Assembly: GCA_963930645.1 (NCBI GenBank)
Contig: OZ005656.1
Coordinates: forward strand, 191,284,979-191,348,978
Direction of reading: 5' to 3'
Origin: Salticus scenicus
Taxonomy: Eukaryota; Arthropoda; Arachnida; Araneae; Salticidae
Length of the DNA stretch: 64,000 nt
Positions 22,607-33,772 of this stretch are shown here, piece by piece (positions within the stretch are counted from its first letter, which is position 1; each line of letters opens with the position of its first letter). A program made the position numbers and the translations under genes. The notes beneath the pieces were generated by a model. The model worked only from the letters and a program-made list of their open reading frames with translations. It had not been told where the DNA came from and ran no database searches.

Positions 22607-24448
22607 AAACGAGAAATTTTCAGAAATACAGTTATTCAAGACAATTCTCTGACACTTTTTTTGATATTTTGCATTATCGTGCCAATTTATTAAATATTCA
22701 AATTTCCACTAAGCCTTTTTCAAATCTCATAATTCTCAATTAATAATCAATTTTACTAATCCTGTTTTAAATCATGTCAATTTTCAGTCTATTATTAACA
22801 ATGAATTTAATGTCTTCCCAATTAAAAGTGTAAATATCTACAAATCTTTTAAATATCCACTTACTTTAGGTCGACGAATTTTTAATTATAATAATTTTTC
22901 AAAAAATGCACCTGCTTCCTCTGTTTGTTATTGTAGTGACCCTAAATACAAAAAATATGTTGACACCACACATGGACATATAATTACTGGAGATCTTAGT
23001 ATTGTTAATGATCTTTATTTATATAAACTTATGAATTATGGCACTAAATTTAGACTTTCCACAAAATGTAACATATATAATATTTTAAATCAGTTTTCTC
23101 TAGATTTAGATTTATTTATTTATAAAATTGCTATTGATTATAACAAACCTTTAGAATACTTTAATGTTTGGAAAATTAATTCTTTAAATATTCTAAAAAA
23201 TCAGCTTATTATTCATTCTAGATTTATTAAAAATGAAAGAAATCAAACATTAAATAAATCTATCACTCTTTTACAAAATAAATTTATTATTACTTATGTA
23301 GATAAATCACCAAACAACTATGCCATTATTTGTAAAAAGTTTTACAAACAGATCCTTGACAACTCTATTTTAAATAGTAATAATTTTAAGATAACCACCT
23401 TTACCACTGAAATTAATAATAAAAAGATTCTTAGCTTTCATAAATTATTAAAACTCAAATGTAAAAATTTCAACTATCCATATATAGTTATTATTCCAGA
23501 ATTTCATAAAACTCCTGTTAAATTTCGCACTGTTACTATAGGTTGTAATGCATATAATACTGTTGCCTGTAATCTTCTATTAAAACTTTTAAAAGAAATT
23601 TATAGTTTAACGTTAAACAATGACAATAAGCATTGTGTAAAAAACAGTTTTCAACTTGTAAATAGAATAAAAAATTTTAATAATATTACAAACATCAGTA
23701 CATTTGATTTTAATGATTTATTTAATAATATAGACATTCATGACTTACATAACACTATGTTAATTCTTTTTAATGAACACCAACATAGTATTAAAGAAAA
23801 AATATCGATTCATTACTTTAAAACTTTGTTAAATTACATATTACATAATAATTTTATTCTGTACAATCATACTATATTCCAAAGTATTAAAGGTATTCCA
23901 CAAGGTGGTTCAGCTAGTAGTTTATTATCTGATTTGTATCTTTATTATTATGAAAGAAATTTCTCTATTAGTAATGGCTTAATGTTTTATAGATATATAG
24001 ATGATATTATAGTTTTATACTTTAATGATAGTAATACCAACACCTTCATAGATAATTATCCTCATAGTCTTTTATTAACTAAACATGATATGATAAACAA
24101 TAAAATAAATTTTCTAGATTTAAAAATTTATAATGAAAATGGATGTTTAGATTTTGATATTTATGATAAGAGAAAAGAATTTTCTTTTAAAGTTAATCTA
24201 TTTACTCATTACAAATCTTGTTTACATAAAACCATCTATAAAAATATTCTAATTAACTTCCTCTATAGAATAAAACATCTTTGTTCTAATAAACATAAAA
24301 GTAAAAATGTTAAATCTATCTGTAATCATGCTAGAGTTTATGGTTATCCAAAATTTCTAGTAAATTCAATTATTAAATCATATTTCTGATTTAATCATCT
24401 TACCTTGTCTATGGTGTTTACATTAAAAAAAAAAAAAAAAAAAAAAAA
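22606..24448 (+). mobile_element. 5'-truncated Penelope-like retroelement
   Basis: A reverse transcriptase gene ends at 24389 and is followed 34 bp later by a poly(A)-like tract (about 24424-24448). Upstream the coding signal can be followed back to about 22606, where it meets the hairpin end of the family D element. No GIY-YIG endonuclease coding is visible on either side. The RT resembles the invertebrate Penelope-like group in which the endonuclease lies N-terminal (Naiad-type), so its absence upstream would be explained by 5' truncation. That subgroup placement is from memory of family motifs. Confidence 0.75.
22713..24389 (+). CDS. Penelope-like reverse transcriptase, intact ORF without native start
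   Basis: The frame is open from 22713 to the stop at 24389. The first ATG (23031) lies inside conserved sequence, so it is not the family's start. The section before it contains a Cys-rich VCYCSDP and HGHIITGDLSIVND, typical of this RT group. Numbering from that ATG: DKSPNNYAIICKKFY at about 91-105, PEFHKTPVKFR at 156-166, motif A TFDFNDLF with Asp226, GIPQGGSASSLLSDL at 288-302, the YIDD catalytic box at 322-325 and INFLDLKIY at 359-367. All three catalytic Asp residues are present. A second open stretch in another frame (about 22606-22740, with RQFSDTFFDILHYRANLL) appears to be the preceding coding sequence, so a frameshift lies near 22710-22742. The long clean ORF suggests a fairly recent insertion. 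Confidence 0.8.
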   Translation, partial: AFFKSHNSQLIINFTNPVLNHVNFQSIINNEFNVFPIKSVNIYKSFKYPLTLGRRIFNYNNFSKNAPASSVCYCSDPKYKKYVDTTHGHIITGDLSIVNDLYLYKLMNYGTKFRLSTKCNIYNILNQFSLDLDLFIYKIAIDYNKPLEYFNVWKINSLNILKNQLIIHSRFIKNERNQTLNKSITLLQNKFIITYVDKSPNNYAIICKKFYKQILDNSILNSNNFKITTFTTEINNKKILSFHKLLKLKCKNFNYPYIVIIPEFHKTPVKFRTVTIGCNAYNTVACNLLLKLLKEIYSLTLNNDNKHCVKNSFQLVNRIKNFNNITNISTFDFNDLFNNIDIHDLHNTMLILFNEHQHSIKEKISIHYFKTLLNYILHNNFILYNHTIFQSIKGIPQGGSASSLLSDLYLYYYERNFSISNGLMFYRYIDDIIVLYFNDSNTNTFIDNYPHSLLLTKHDMINNKINFLDLKIYNENGCLDFDIYDKRKEFSFKVNLFTHYKSCLHKTIYKNILINFLYRIKHLCSNKHKSKNVKSICNHARVYGYPKFLVNSIIKSYF

Positions 24449-24449
24449 G

Positions 24450-25050
24450 AGTGCATTTTTGCATTTTTATCATTAAAAAAAAAATTATATAAATAATAAA
24501 AGACAATAAAAAATGTGGAGGATGGGTGGTGTTGTTAGGCTGGATGGTTGGGAGGGATTGTGATTCTCGCGTATTTATATGTGGGTTTGCTTTATAGATT
24601 TAAAATAATAAGTATATTAAAAAAAAAAAAACTCTAATTATATAAACTTTAATATTAAATCACTGACTCTCTACTAATTTAATTCGTCCAAAGAAACATT
24701 TATCAAATGTACATAAAAAAAAAAAAAAAAAAAAAATTATAATTAACCTCAATTTTAAATAATTATTTAGTAAATAGTTATTTATTAAATTAACCTCAAT
24801 ATTAAATAATTGTTTAGTAAATTACATATTGCTTTGTGTTCCTTTATTATTATATTATTGAAATTCAACTTAGTTAATTTCTCCAAAGAAACATACAACA
24901 AATCTACATTTAAAAAATAAATTAATTCATAAATTCACCCCAATTTTCATTATACATTGCATTGTGCTCTTAAATTAACTCTAAAGACTTTTACATGAAA
25001 GCATTTGATTAGATTTTATTCAGCACACACACATCATAAATAATTATAAT

Positions 25051-25084
<34 letters not shown>

Positions 25085-25830
25085 AGGGTTATTACTTTTT
25101 CTAAACTACACAAGATGGCGTCACTATCTCAATAGTCTGATTTCTATGTTTCAATAAAATGACACTTTGAAGTTTATGCAATATCGTACATTAAGTTAAT
25201 CTCAATTTTAATCAAAATTTAATTTTAAATTATCACTTTTAGGTTAATTATTAAAATCAAACAGTTCACTCAACTTTATCGTTCAGTTAATTAATACAAA
25301 TTCAAAAATAAATTAATCGTTCAGTTATTTAATACGATTCCAAAATTAACTGTGAATCTAACTGTATACAGCCACATGTAGGTCTCGTTTTCTAGTTTTA
25401 CGTGCATGGGTGCAAGTTTCTTATACAAGTTTTTCAGGTGTAATGTATGTTATACTTTAGTTTTATTAATTATTACTAGTATTTCATTTAACTATTTTTA
25501 TTAGTATTTCCATTAATAATTTTGTATATTGCTGCATGAATCAAAATGTTTGATTTTATTAAGGTTTTCATAACTTTTCAGTTTTAATTTTCTCTTTTTT
25601 GGTGGTGTTATTGGGGGTAGCTTGTTGTAAATATTTAGCAATTTGCATACAACAAGACAAAAATAACACCTACTTTACATGCAACATTCATTCTGCTCCC
25701 TTGAAAACGTAATGAATTTGCATGTTTCCATTTATGGATGTTTGATAGTCGCAATCTCTTTTTGAATTTTTCTGTTTTATCATTTTCAATGTTTCTTGTT
25801 TTCATCTGTTCAATGTTTGAAAAGGTTTTC
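24450..25830. other. Low-complexity AT-rich stretch downstream of the retroelement
   Basis: Several poly(A) tracts (24601-24630, 24716-24738, 25055-25081) and a near-duplicate pair containing ATTAACCTCAAT and AAATAATT-TTTAGTAAAT at about 24742-24826. No gene was seen. Some of it may belong to the retroelement's 3' region or to stacked truncated copies. Confidence 0.5.
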
Positions 25831-25857
25831 AATATATATATATATATATATATATAA
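25829..25857. repeat. (AT)n microsatellite
   Basis: A short pure TA/AT tract. The surrounding 25858-26530 shows no recognised gene; the opposing small frames there overlap and carry no known motif. Confidence 0.85.
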
Positions 25858-26532
25858 TCTGCAAATGTATGCAAAAATTTTGTGCAAAAAAAATTTTATT
25901 AATAAATAAATTTGCAAGGTGGTATATAAAACATATGACATTTGCTTTCAATGTATTATAATTTGTTTTGTTTAACATGCTTTTAAAGCTTATAAAATAA
26001 TATTTTAAATAAACAAATCAATTTATGACACACTAAGCTTTGAAAATTACTATCTTCTTTTCGAATTTCTATGACTACTTATGTCAAAAATATCTCAAGT
26101 GACAAAAAAATTAGTTGATTCAACAAAATCTTGACCACTAATGTTGTCAAGAATTTTGTGATATTACTTTGTCAAGTTTAGGTGATGATATGATTATCTG
26201 CTCGTTTTTACTCCGATGACAAAATGACAAAAGATTTGTTGAATACTGCATTGGAAATGAAATGTTTCTTAAACTAGTTTTTGAGAACAAGGAACTTAAA
26301 TCTTTTATGGTTCTTAAATAAAATAAATGCTTTGATTCTGAAATATGTATTATTAGTCTGTCAAAAGTACATAATTTCACTCTACCGTGACGAGATAAAA
26401 GGAAATAAAAACGATTACTATTGTTACATTTTTCTTCTCTATTTCGACATTTTACCTCTTTTACCATGGGAAATTTCTAAAAATAAATATGTAGTGTAAA
26501 GAGTTTTTAATATTTAAAAATTTGTTAAAGTA

Positions 26533-26983
26533 CACTGTAAAATATTTTGGTACCATTGTTCTTATATATAAGAAACGTTCCTGGTTTTTATAAAATTGGA
26601 GGTTCCTGATAATTACAGGTTTTTCTTCGTAAAACTTTCTAGATTTCAGGAATTGGGAGGTATTTTAATCCTTAAATGCAAGAATTTTTAATTTTAATAA
26701 ACAACATTTGAAATCAACCGCGAAATGGGTGTATTTAATGGGGGGGGGGATTCATTTTAGGATTAGTGAACTAATGTAGAACCGATTTTGTATATTGATG
26801 TATTTTTTACATCGCAAAGAAGCTACATTTTTCTTGTATAAATCTATCAGTATATGCAAAAATATAGATATTATTCGTTACAAACAACTTTCCTGTATAT
26901 TTTTATAACTTTTTATATAAATAATCCTAATTCGTAACACCCCCCGAAATAAAGTTGTACTCAGATACCGTGCCAACAATAAT
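26533..26983. other. Stretch with a CACTGT-type MITE end
   Basis: TA followed by CACTGTAAAATATTTTGG at 26533 matches the start of the MITE family seen at 1833, 18371 and 63904. Its right end is not clear. A run of nine or so G occurs near 26741. No gene was seen. Confidence 0.4.
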
Positions 26984-28566
26984 CTAGTTGGCATAGGTGG
27001 ACTCTGCTCAGTTACCCATCATATGTATGTTCTCATAAAATTCTAGTACAGAACATATTATATTCATGTTAAGAGAAATTAATTTGACCAAACGCGTGAC
27101 ACAGTAACAGATCGAAATCCCCGCCTAATAGGCTACCCACGTACAGTTCGAAATATTTTTCTTATTCTAATCTATTGATTTATTTTATTGGGGTCAATTT
27201 CGTAGTTTAGTTTTCATGCTTCTATTTCCAATGCAACAATCCCCAAAATGCATATTTATATGGGATATCGTCTCTTTTTGTTATATTGATAAAATCTTAA
27301 ATTTCGAATAACTTACGAAATTCCACTATTAGAACATTTGTGGTCAATCATGTTCAAACAAGTATCATAAATGTTATTTTGAAGTTGTCTGATATATTTG
27401 TGGTCCTCAAAATGGACGTTTATGCTCAATTTTGCCCTATTCTGCCACGTGAAGTAAATCGTAAATTCCAAATAACTTACGAAATTTTAAATTAAAACGT
27501 TCATATTCGGGGATGTTCATGCCAGTTTCTTAAATGATATTTTAAAAATGTTCTGACATCTTTACGATGAAAATATCGCTCAAAGTAGACGTTTATGCGA
27601 AATTTTTCACTATTCCACCATGTTAAGTAAATCGTAAATTTCCAGTGACTTACGAAATTTTTAAATTGGAAAATTCATAGTCAAGAATGTTTATACTAGC
27701 ATCTTATATAGGGCGCATTCGAAAATATTTCCCGGTCACTTCCCGAGTTGGGAAATGACGTCACGCGGGAAGTTCAGGAAATTAGAACTACCTTATAGGA
27801 GCCTTACGAAAAATGACCGAGATATAACTACTTCCGTACACATCTCATCTTCCCGGGAAACAAATATATAAACAAACATGGCTCCTATATGGTAGTTCTA
27901 ATTTCCCGAACTTCCCGCGTGACGTCATTTCCCAACTCGGGAAGTGACCGGGAAATACTTTCGAATGCGCCCATAATGTTTTAAAAGTAATCTGACATCT
28001 TTACAATGAAAGTATCCCTCAAAAAGGACATTTATGCGAAATTTTGCTGTATTCTGCCATGTTAAGAAATTCATAAATTTCGAATAATTTATGAAATTTT
28101 CAATGTATCATATTTCTGATTAATGATGTTCATCCCGGCATCAAAACTATTATTCAAAAGCTGTTCTTACATCTTTACGATTAAATTATTTCTTTTCATG
28201 CACGTTTAAATGAAATTTTGCCCTATTCTCCCATGTTCAGAAAATCGTAAATTTCGAATAACTACTGAAGTTTTTTTAATTAGAATGTTGCGAATGAATA
28301 GGGTTCTTTCCAGTGTCATAATTAATACTTTAAAATTGCCCTGACCTCTCTGCGATCATTTGTTCGATAGATGTTGTGTACACAGACAAACAAACTAACT
28401 AACGGACTTACGGACTAACGGACTAACAAACTAACAGACACCATACAAATATTGTCATTTTCGGATTCCTCACGTCTGAAAGCGTGTAAAAAAAGTGAAA
28501 AAACCGAGGTCGAAAATTTTCACGACTACCTAAGTTCCCCATACATTATAGTATGATGGGGAATTA
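26984..28566 (+). mobile_element. Hairpin-ended modular element, copy A (174-bp internal repeats)
   Basis: The 5' end is CTAGTTGGCATAGGTGGACT, followed by CTCAGTTACCCATCAT. The interior is a series of about 174-bp units, each with TCTTTACGATGAAAATAT, GGACGTTTATGC, CCCTATTCTGCCATGTTAAG and TTCGAATAACTTACGAAATT-like segments. The 3' module has TTCGGATTCCTCACGTCTGA, ACCGAGGTCGAAAATTTTCA and a terminal hairpin with arms AGTTCCCCAT and ATGGGGAA. A Harbinger-type MITE (27711-27972) interrupts one unit. It has no coding capacity. Structure and repeats recall Helentron-associated (HINE/DINE-type) elements, but this is inference. Confidence 0.75.
27711..27972. mobile_element. Harbinger-like MITE nested in copy A
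   Basis: A 262-bp palindromic insert with ends GGGCGCATTCGAAAATATTT and, reverse-complemented, GGGCGCATTCGAAAGTATTT, then CCCGGTCACTTCCCGAGTTG in both arms. It duplicates ATA. Removing the insert restores the sequence seen at the matching place in copy C (CTTATATAATATTTTAAAAG near 32577). GGG-starting termini and a 3-bp duplication suit PIF/Harbinger. It is much more GC-rich than its host element and contains TGACGTCA. Confidence 0.85.
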
Positions 28567-29927
28567 AAATTGTCACAGATAAAGGAATAAACCGTCAAAG
28601 ATTCTAGTTACATGCGGAAACGATAAAATACATAGGTTTGGTAAAATTAAAAAAAGAAAATTAATTAATTAATTAATTAAAAAGAATTATGCAAAGGTTG
28701 CTACATAAAGAGATTAAGAGATTTTAAATATAACGATGCAGATGTACATCGCTGTGCATTTAAGGGTTGGTATATTTGGTGGTTATTGTTATATTCAAGA
28801 AACACTGCTCATAAATATTGGCCAATTAATTTTTCCAAATTTTAATAGAACATTCCGTAATTATTTTACAGTGTAAATTTATTCTAATAATCAAAGAAAA
28901 GATTATCTTCAATTAAAGAAATGTAATACGATTTGAGAAAGTGCAATAATTTTTGTAGAACATTTCTTATGTTTATATATTATATATATTAAAATATTAC
29001 AGATATGAAAATTTATAAAAAATTACCAAAATGAACAATAGAGTATTAATCCAAAAGCTACAATATAGCTGATTACAAATGATAAAAACGAGATAAAAGG
29101 AAATGAATGAAAGTATGTAAGTTTATATATATATATATTCGTCTTCATGGGCTTTGATTGAATGTTTTAAACAAATAGATGTAAACATCTGTTTCATTGT
29201 ATGCATTTGACAAAAATATACAGTATACAAAGCCCAATTTACACAAATAAGACATAACAAATGAAATACATAAGAAAATATGTAATATATATATATATTC
29301 CAAAATATATACATATATATATATATATCTTCTAATCGCTGCATTATGTAAATTTAGTTTTAATTCTGCTTATTTTATTAATTTTTGGTTAGCCTTTGAT
29401 AATTTTTTTCTTTAATAAAATCATATGTATATATATATTTGCCTTTAGTTCTTATTGGGAACTTTTCAAAAAAATAATTAATAGCACAAAATCACTTTAT
29501 ATTTTTAGTTATTTAAAAAATGAACTTTAAAAATGATTATTTTTTCCTGTCCATTTAAAAATGCCGCTTCAATATAACAACTTATTTATTTATTTATTTA
29601 TAAGTTTTTTTTTTTTTTTTTTTTTTTTGAGTTTTCCTTTGTACATTATTAAAAATAAAATGACACTTTTCATGAGAAAAATGGTTCCAGATTAACTGCA
29701 ATCAATATTTTAACATACAAAATATGAAAAAACTTTCATTCTTTCTTTTATTATTTTTTCGTAGCATGAAATGACTTTCATTTAAACAGTATGTTCGATA
29801 ATGTACATAATAATTTTTTATAATTTAATTGGTTTCATATTATTTCTTCAAAGTGCTTCCATGTTTATACAAGCAAAGTGATCAATACCAACTAAAATTT
29901 ATAAAGTTTTAGATAGATTTTTCGTTT
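28567..29927. other. AT-rich spacer between copies A and B
   Basis: Contains a decayed CACTGT-type MITE end near 28870, several TA tracts (29125-29140, 29286-29329, 29428-29438) and a poly(T) at about 29610-29628. No gene was seen. The 73-residue minus frame is built on the TA tracts. Confidence 0.5.
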
Positions 29928-31429
29928 TAGTTCCCCATCATACTATAGGTATGGGGAACTTAGGTAATCGTGAAAATTTTCGACCTCGTTTTTTTTAACT
30001 TTTTTACACGTTTTCATGTGTGAGGAATCCGAAAATGACAAAATTTGTATGGTGTCCGTCTGTAGGGTATCTGTTAGTTTGTTAGTCCGTTAGGGTGTTA
30101 GTCCGTTAGTATCTTAGTCTGTGCACACGATATCTCAAGAACAAATTGTCGCAGAGAGGTAAAATCAGTTTTTAAATATTACTTTCGACACTGGCAAAAA
30201 CCTTATTTATTTGTAACATTCGAATAAAGATACTTCGTAAGTTATTTGAAATTTACAATTTTCTTAACATGGGAGAATAGCGCAAAATTTCACTTAAACA
30301 TGCATTAAAGGAAAACATTTTGCTGTAAATATATCAGACAAGTTTTAAAATATCAGTTTTGATGCCGGAATGAACATCAGTTACTATAAAAATGCTACTT
30401 TAAAAATTTCACAAGTTATTGGATATTTACGAATTTTTTAACATGGCAGAATACGACAAAATTTTACATAAACGCCAATTTTGAGGGATATTTTCATCCT
30501 AAAGATGTCAGACTACTTTAGAAATATTATTTAGGATACTGGCAGAAATATTATTGACTATGAATTTTCCAATATAAAAATTTCGTGAGTTATTAGAATT
30601 TTACGGATTTCTTATCATAACAGAATAGGGCAAAATTTTACACAAACGTCAATTTTGAGGGATATTTTCATCGTAAAGATGTCAGACTACTTTAGAAATA
30701 TTATTTAGGATACTGGCATGAATATTATTGACTATGAATTTTCCAACATAAAAATTTCGTAAGTTATTAGAATTTTACGAATTTCTTATCATAACAGAAT
30801 AGGGCAAAATTTTACACAAACGTCAATCTTGAGGGATATTTTCATCATAAAGATGTCAGACCACTTTTGAAATTTTATTTAGGATACTGACATGAATACC
30901 ATAGAGCATGAATTTTCCAATTTAAAAAATTTCGTAAGTTATTTGGAATTTACGATTTACTTAAAATGGCAGAATAAGGCAAAATCGAGCATAAACGTCC
31001 ATTTTGAGGATCATAAATATATCAGACAATTTCAAAATAGCATATATGATACTTGTATGAACATGATTGACTACAAATATTCTAATAGGAAAATTTCGTA
31101 AGTTATTGGAAATGTAAGATTTTATCAACATAGAAAAATGGGGCGATATTTCATATAAATATGCATTTTGGGGATTGTTGCATTGGAAATAGGAGCATGA
31201 AAATAAACTACGAAATTGATCCCAAAAAATAAATTAATAGATTAGAATAAGATAAATATATCAAACTGAATGGTGGGTAGCCTATTAGGCGAGGATTTCG
31301 TTCTGTCACTGTGTCAAGCGTTTCGTCAAATTCATTTCTCTTAACATGAATTTAATAGGTCCTGTACAAGAAATTTATCAGAACGTACTTCTGATGGGGA
31401 ACTGAGCAGAGTCCACCTATGCCAACTAG
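29928..31429 (-). mobile_element. Hairpin-ended modular element, copy B (inverted)
   Basis: The same element as copy A in opposite orientation. Its hairpin end (AGTTCCCCATCATACTATAG) is at the left and its CTAGTTGGCATAGGTGGACT end at the right. Three internal units at about 30481, 30655 and 30829 are almost identical, and their spacing of 174 bp gives the unit length directly. It is about 170 bp longer than copy C, consistent with one extra unit. No coding capacity. Confidence 0.8.
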
Positions 31430-31434
31430 TTCTT

Positions 31435-31862
31435 AAATGGATTTTAATGGATTTTTAAGACTTTTGACGAATTAACAAGTTTATTTGAATTTAAAAGAAG
31501 TTAAAAGTTAATAAATACTGGAACTTCACAAATTAAATAACTAACAAGTAAGATAATAAAACAATACTGGGGGATACTCACTGAGTATATTTTTGTTAAA
31601 TAATAATAATAATATCACATGTCTATGTAGAAAAAGAAATAGGAATGTGATAAAATAAATGTATTTAATAAATGTATCCAATAAATGTATCCAGTAAATG
31701 GATTTTAATGGATTTTTAAGACTTTTGACGAATAAACAATAAATTTATTTGAATTTAAAAGAAGTTAAAAGATAATAAATACTGGAACTTCACAGATTAA
31801 ATAACTAACAACTAAGTTAATATAACAATACTGGTGGATACTTACTGAGTATATTTTTGTTT
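31435..31862 (+). repeat. Direct duplication of about 167 bp between copies B and C
   Basis: Segments 31435-31601 and 31696-31862 share AAATGGATTTTAATGGATTT, GACTTTTGACGAAT, AAAAGAAGTTAAAAG and ACTGAGTATATTTTTGTT in order with few differences. Each copy sits next to the 5' end of a modular element (B to the left, C to the right). The spacer has ATATCACATGTCTATGTAG, AAAAAGAAATAGGAATGTGA, which recurs at about 33962-34012. Confidence 0.85.
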
Positions 31863-31866
31863 AAAA

Positions 31867-33194
31867 CTAGTTGGCATATGTGTACTCTGCTCAGTTCCCC
31901 ATCATTCGTATGTTCTCATAAATTTCTAGTACAGGGCATATTATATTAATGTTAAGAGAAATGAATTTCATCAAACGGTAGTCACAGTGATAGAATGAAA
32001 TCCTCACTCAATAGGCTACCCACCATTCATTTCGATATATTCTAATCTATTAATTTATTTTATTGGGGTGAATTTAGTAGTTTAGTTTTCATGCTACTAT
32101 TTTCAATGCAACAATCCCCGAAATGCATGTTTATATGGAATATCGCCCAATTTTGCTATGTTGATAAAATCTTAAATTTCGAATAACTAACGAAAATTTT
32201 CTTTGAATATTTGTAGTAAATGATGTTCAAACAAGTATCATAAATGTTATTTTGAAGTTGTTCGATGAAATTTTGATCCTCAAAACAGACGTTTATGCTC
32301 AATTTTATCCCAATTCTGCCATGGTAAGTAAATCGTAAATTCCAAATAACTTACGAAATTTTTGAATTAAAAATTTCTTAGCCTGAGATGTTCATGTCAG
32401 TATCCTAAATAATATTTTAAAAGTATTCTGACATTTTTACGATGAAAATATCCGTCAAAATGGACGCTTATATGAAAATTTGCCCTATTCTGCCATATTG
32501 AGTAAATCATAAATTTCAAATGGCTTGCGAAATATTTAAGTTGAAAAATTCCTTATCAAGGATGTTTATGCCAGTATCTTATATAATATTTTAAAAGTAG
32601 TCTGACATCTATACAATGAAAATACTACTAAAAACCGACGTTTGTGCGAAATTTTGAATATTCTGCCATCTTACGAAATTCGTAAATTTCGAATAATTTG
32701 CGAAATTTTCAATGTAGCACGTTAATGATGTTTATCCCGGAATCAAAACTGATGTTTAAAAGCTGTTAAAACATCTTTACGATAAAAATATTTCTTTTTA
32801 TGCACGTTTAAGTGAAAATTTGCCCTATTCTTCCATGTTCAGAAAATCGATAATTTCGAATAACTTCTGAAGTTTTTTAATTAGAATGTTGCAAATGAAT
32901 AGGGTTTTTGCCAGTGACATAAATAATATTTTAAAACTGTTCCGACCTCTCTGCGATCATTTGTTCGTGAGATATCGTGTACACAGACTAACATACTAAC
33001 GGACTAACGGACTAACGGACTAACACACTAATGGACTAGCAAACTAACAGACACCCTACAGATGGATACCATACAAATTTTGTCATTTTCGAATTCCTCA
33101 CACCTGAAAACGGGTAAAAAAAGTCAAAAAACCGAGGTCAAAAATTTTCACGATTACATAAGTTCCCCATACGTATAGTATCATGGGGAACTAA
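31867..33194 (+). mobile_element. Hairpin-ended modular element, copy C
   Basis: A 1328-bp copy with the CTAGTTGGCATATGTGTACT 5' end, about 174-bp internal units and a 3' end whose last bases form a hairpin: AGTTCCCCAT, a 12-nt loop, ATGGGGAACT. The 5' subterminal AGTTCCCCATCAT is an inverted match to the hairpin's right arm. It lacks the MITE present in copy A, which makes it the empty-site control for that insertion. Confidence 0.8.
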
Positions 33195-33263
33195 GAAAAA
33201 AAAATTATACAGAAACGACATTATTTCATTATTTAAAACATGAAAATCTGACATTGACAGATT

Positions 33264-33467
33264 TTAATTTAGTGCCAGAGGCCTACTGCTAAACTTGTTA
33301 ATATCGACAAATTCTTCTTTAGTTAATTCGTGACGATCTAAATTCCATGATAAAGTTTTCATTAAATCAAACCAATGTGTTTCAGCTGCAGATACTGTAA
33401 CAAATAACGTTGGAAGTCCAAACTGTCTTATAGCCGCAAAACAACGTTTTTTCTCTTTTTCCCAATG
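33264..33467 (-). pseudogene. Helitron Rep-type (helitron-like N domain) fragment
   Basis: Read on the minus strand from about 33467, the frame gives HWEKEKKRCFAAIRQFGLP, then TLFVTVSAAETHWFDLMKTL, then LTKEEFVDI, and stops at 33264. The WExxKK, F-A-IRQ-G-PTLF-T-SAAE--W-DL order is that of the helitron-like N-terminal domain of animal Helitron/Helentron Rep-helicase proteins. About 67 codons survive, without the HUH motif or helicase. The last residues read into sequence (AGTAGGCCTCTGGCACTA) resembling a repeat at about 33935-33951, so this end is a break point. Confidence 0.75.
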
Positions 33468-33474
33468 AGGGGGA

Positions 33475-33772
33475 GGTGTGCCTTGGGGGGACTCATGTCA
33501 AAAGTGTGCCTTGGGGGGGACTCATGTCAAAGTTGTACCTTGGGGGGGACTCATGTCAAAGTTGTACCTTGGGGGGACTCATGTCAAAGTTGTGCCTGGG
33601 GGGGACTCGTGTCAAAGTTGGGCCTGGGGGGACTCATGTCAAAGTTGTGCCTTGGGGGGGACTCATGTCAAAGTTGTGCCTTGGGGGGGGATTCATGTCA
33701 AAGTTGTGCCTTGGGGGGGGACTCATGTCAAAGTTGTGCCTTGGGGGGACTCATGTCAAAGTTGTACCTTGG
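33475..33772 (+). repeat. G-rich minisatellite, 10 copies of a unit of about 30 bp
   Basis: Ten units of the form GACTCATGTCAAAGTTGTGC followed by CTTGGGGG, with the G run varying from five to eight. The length changes make all three plus frames open, which yields three overlapping but meaningless reading frames of 108-114 residues. The array lies inside the Helitron Rep relic. The G runs on the plus strand could form G-quadruplexes. Confidence 0.95.
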
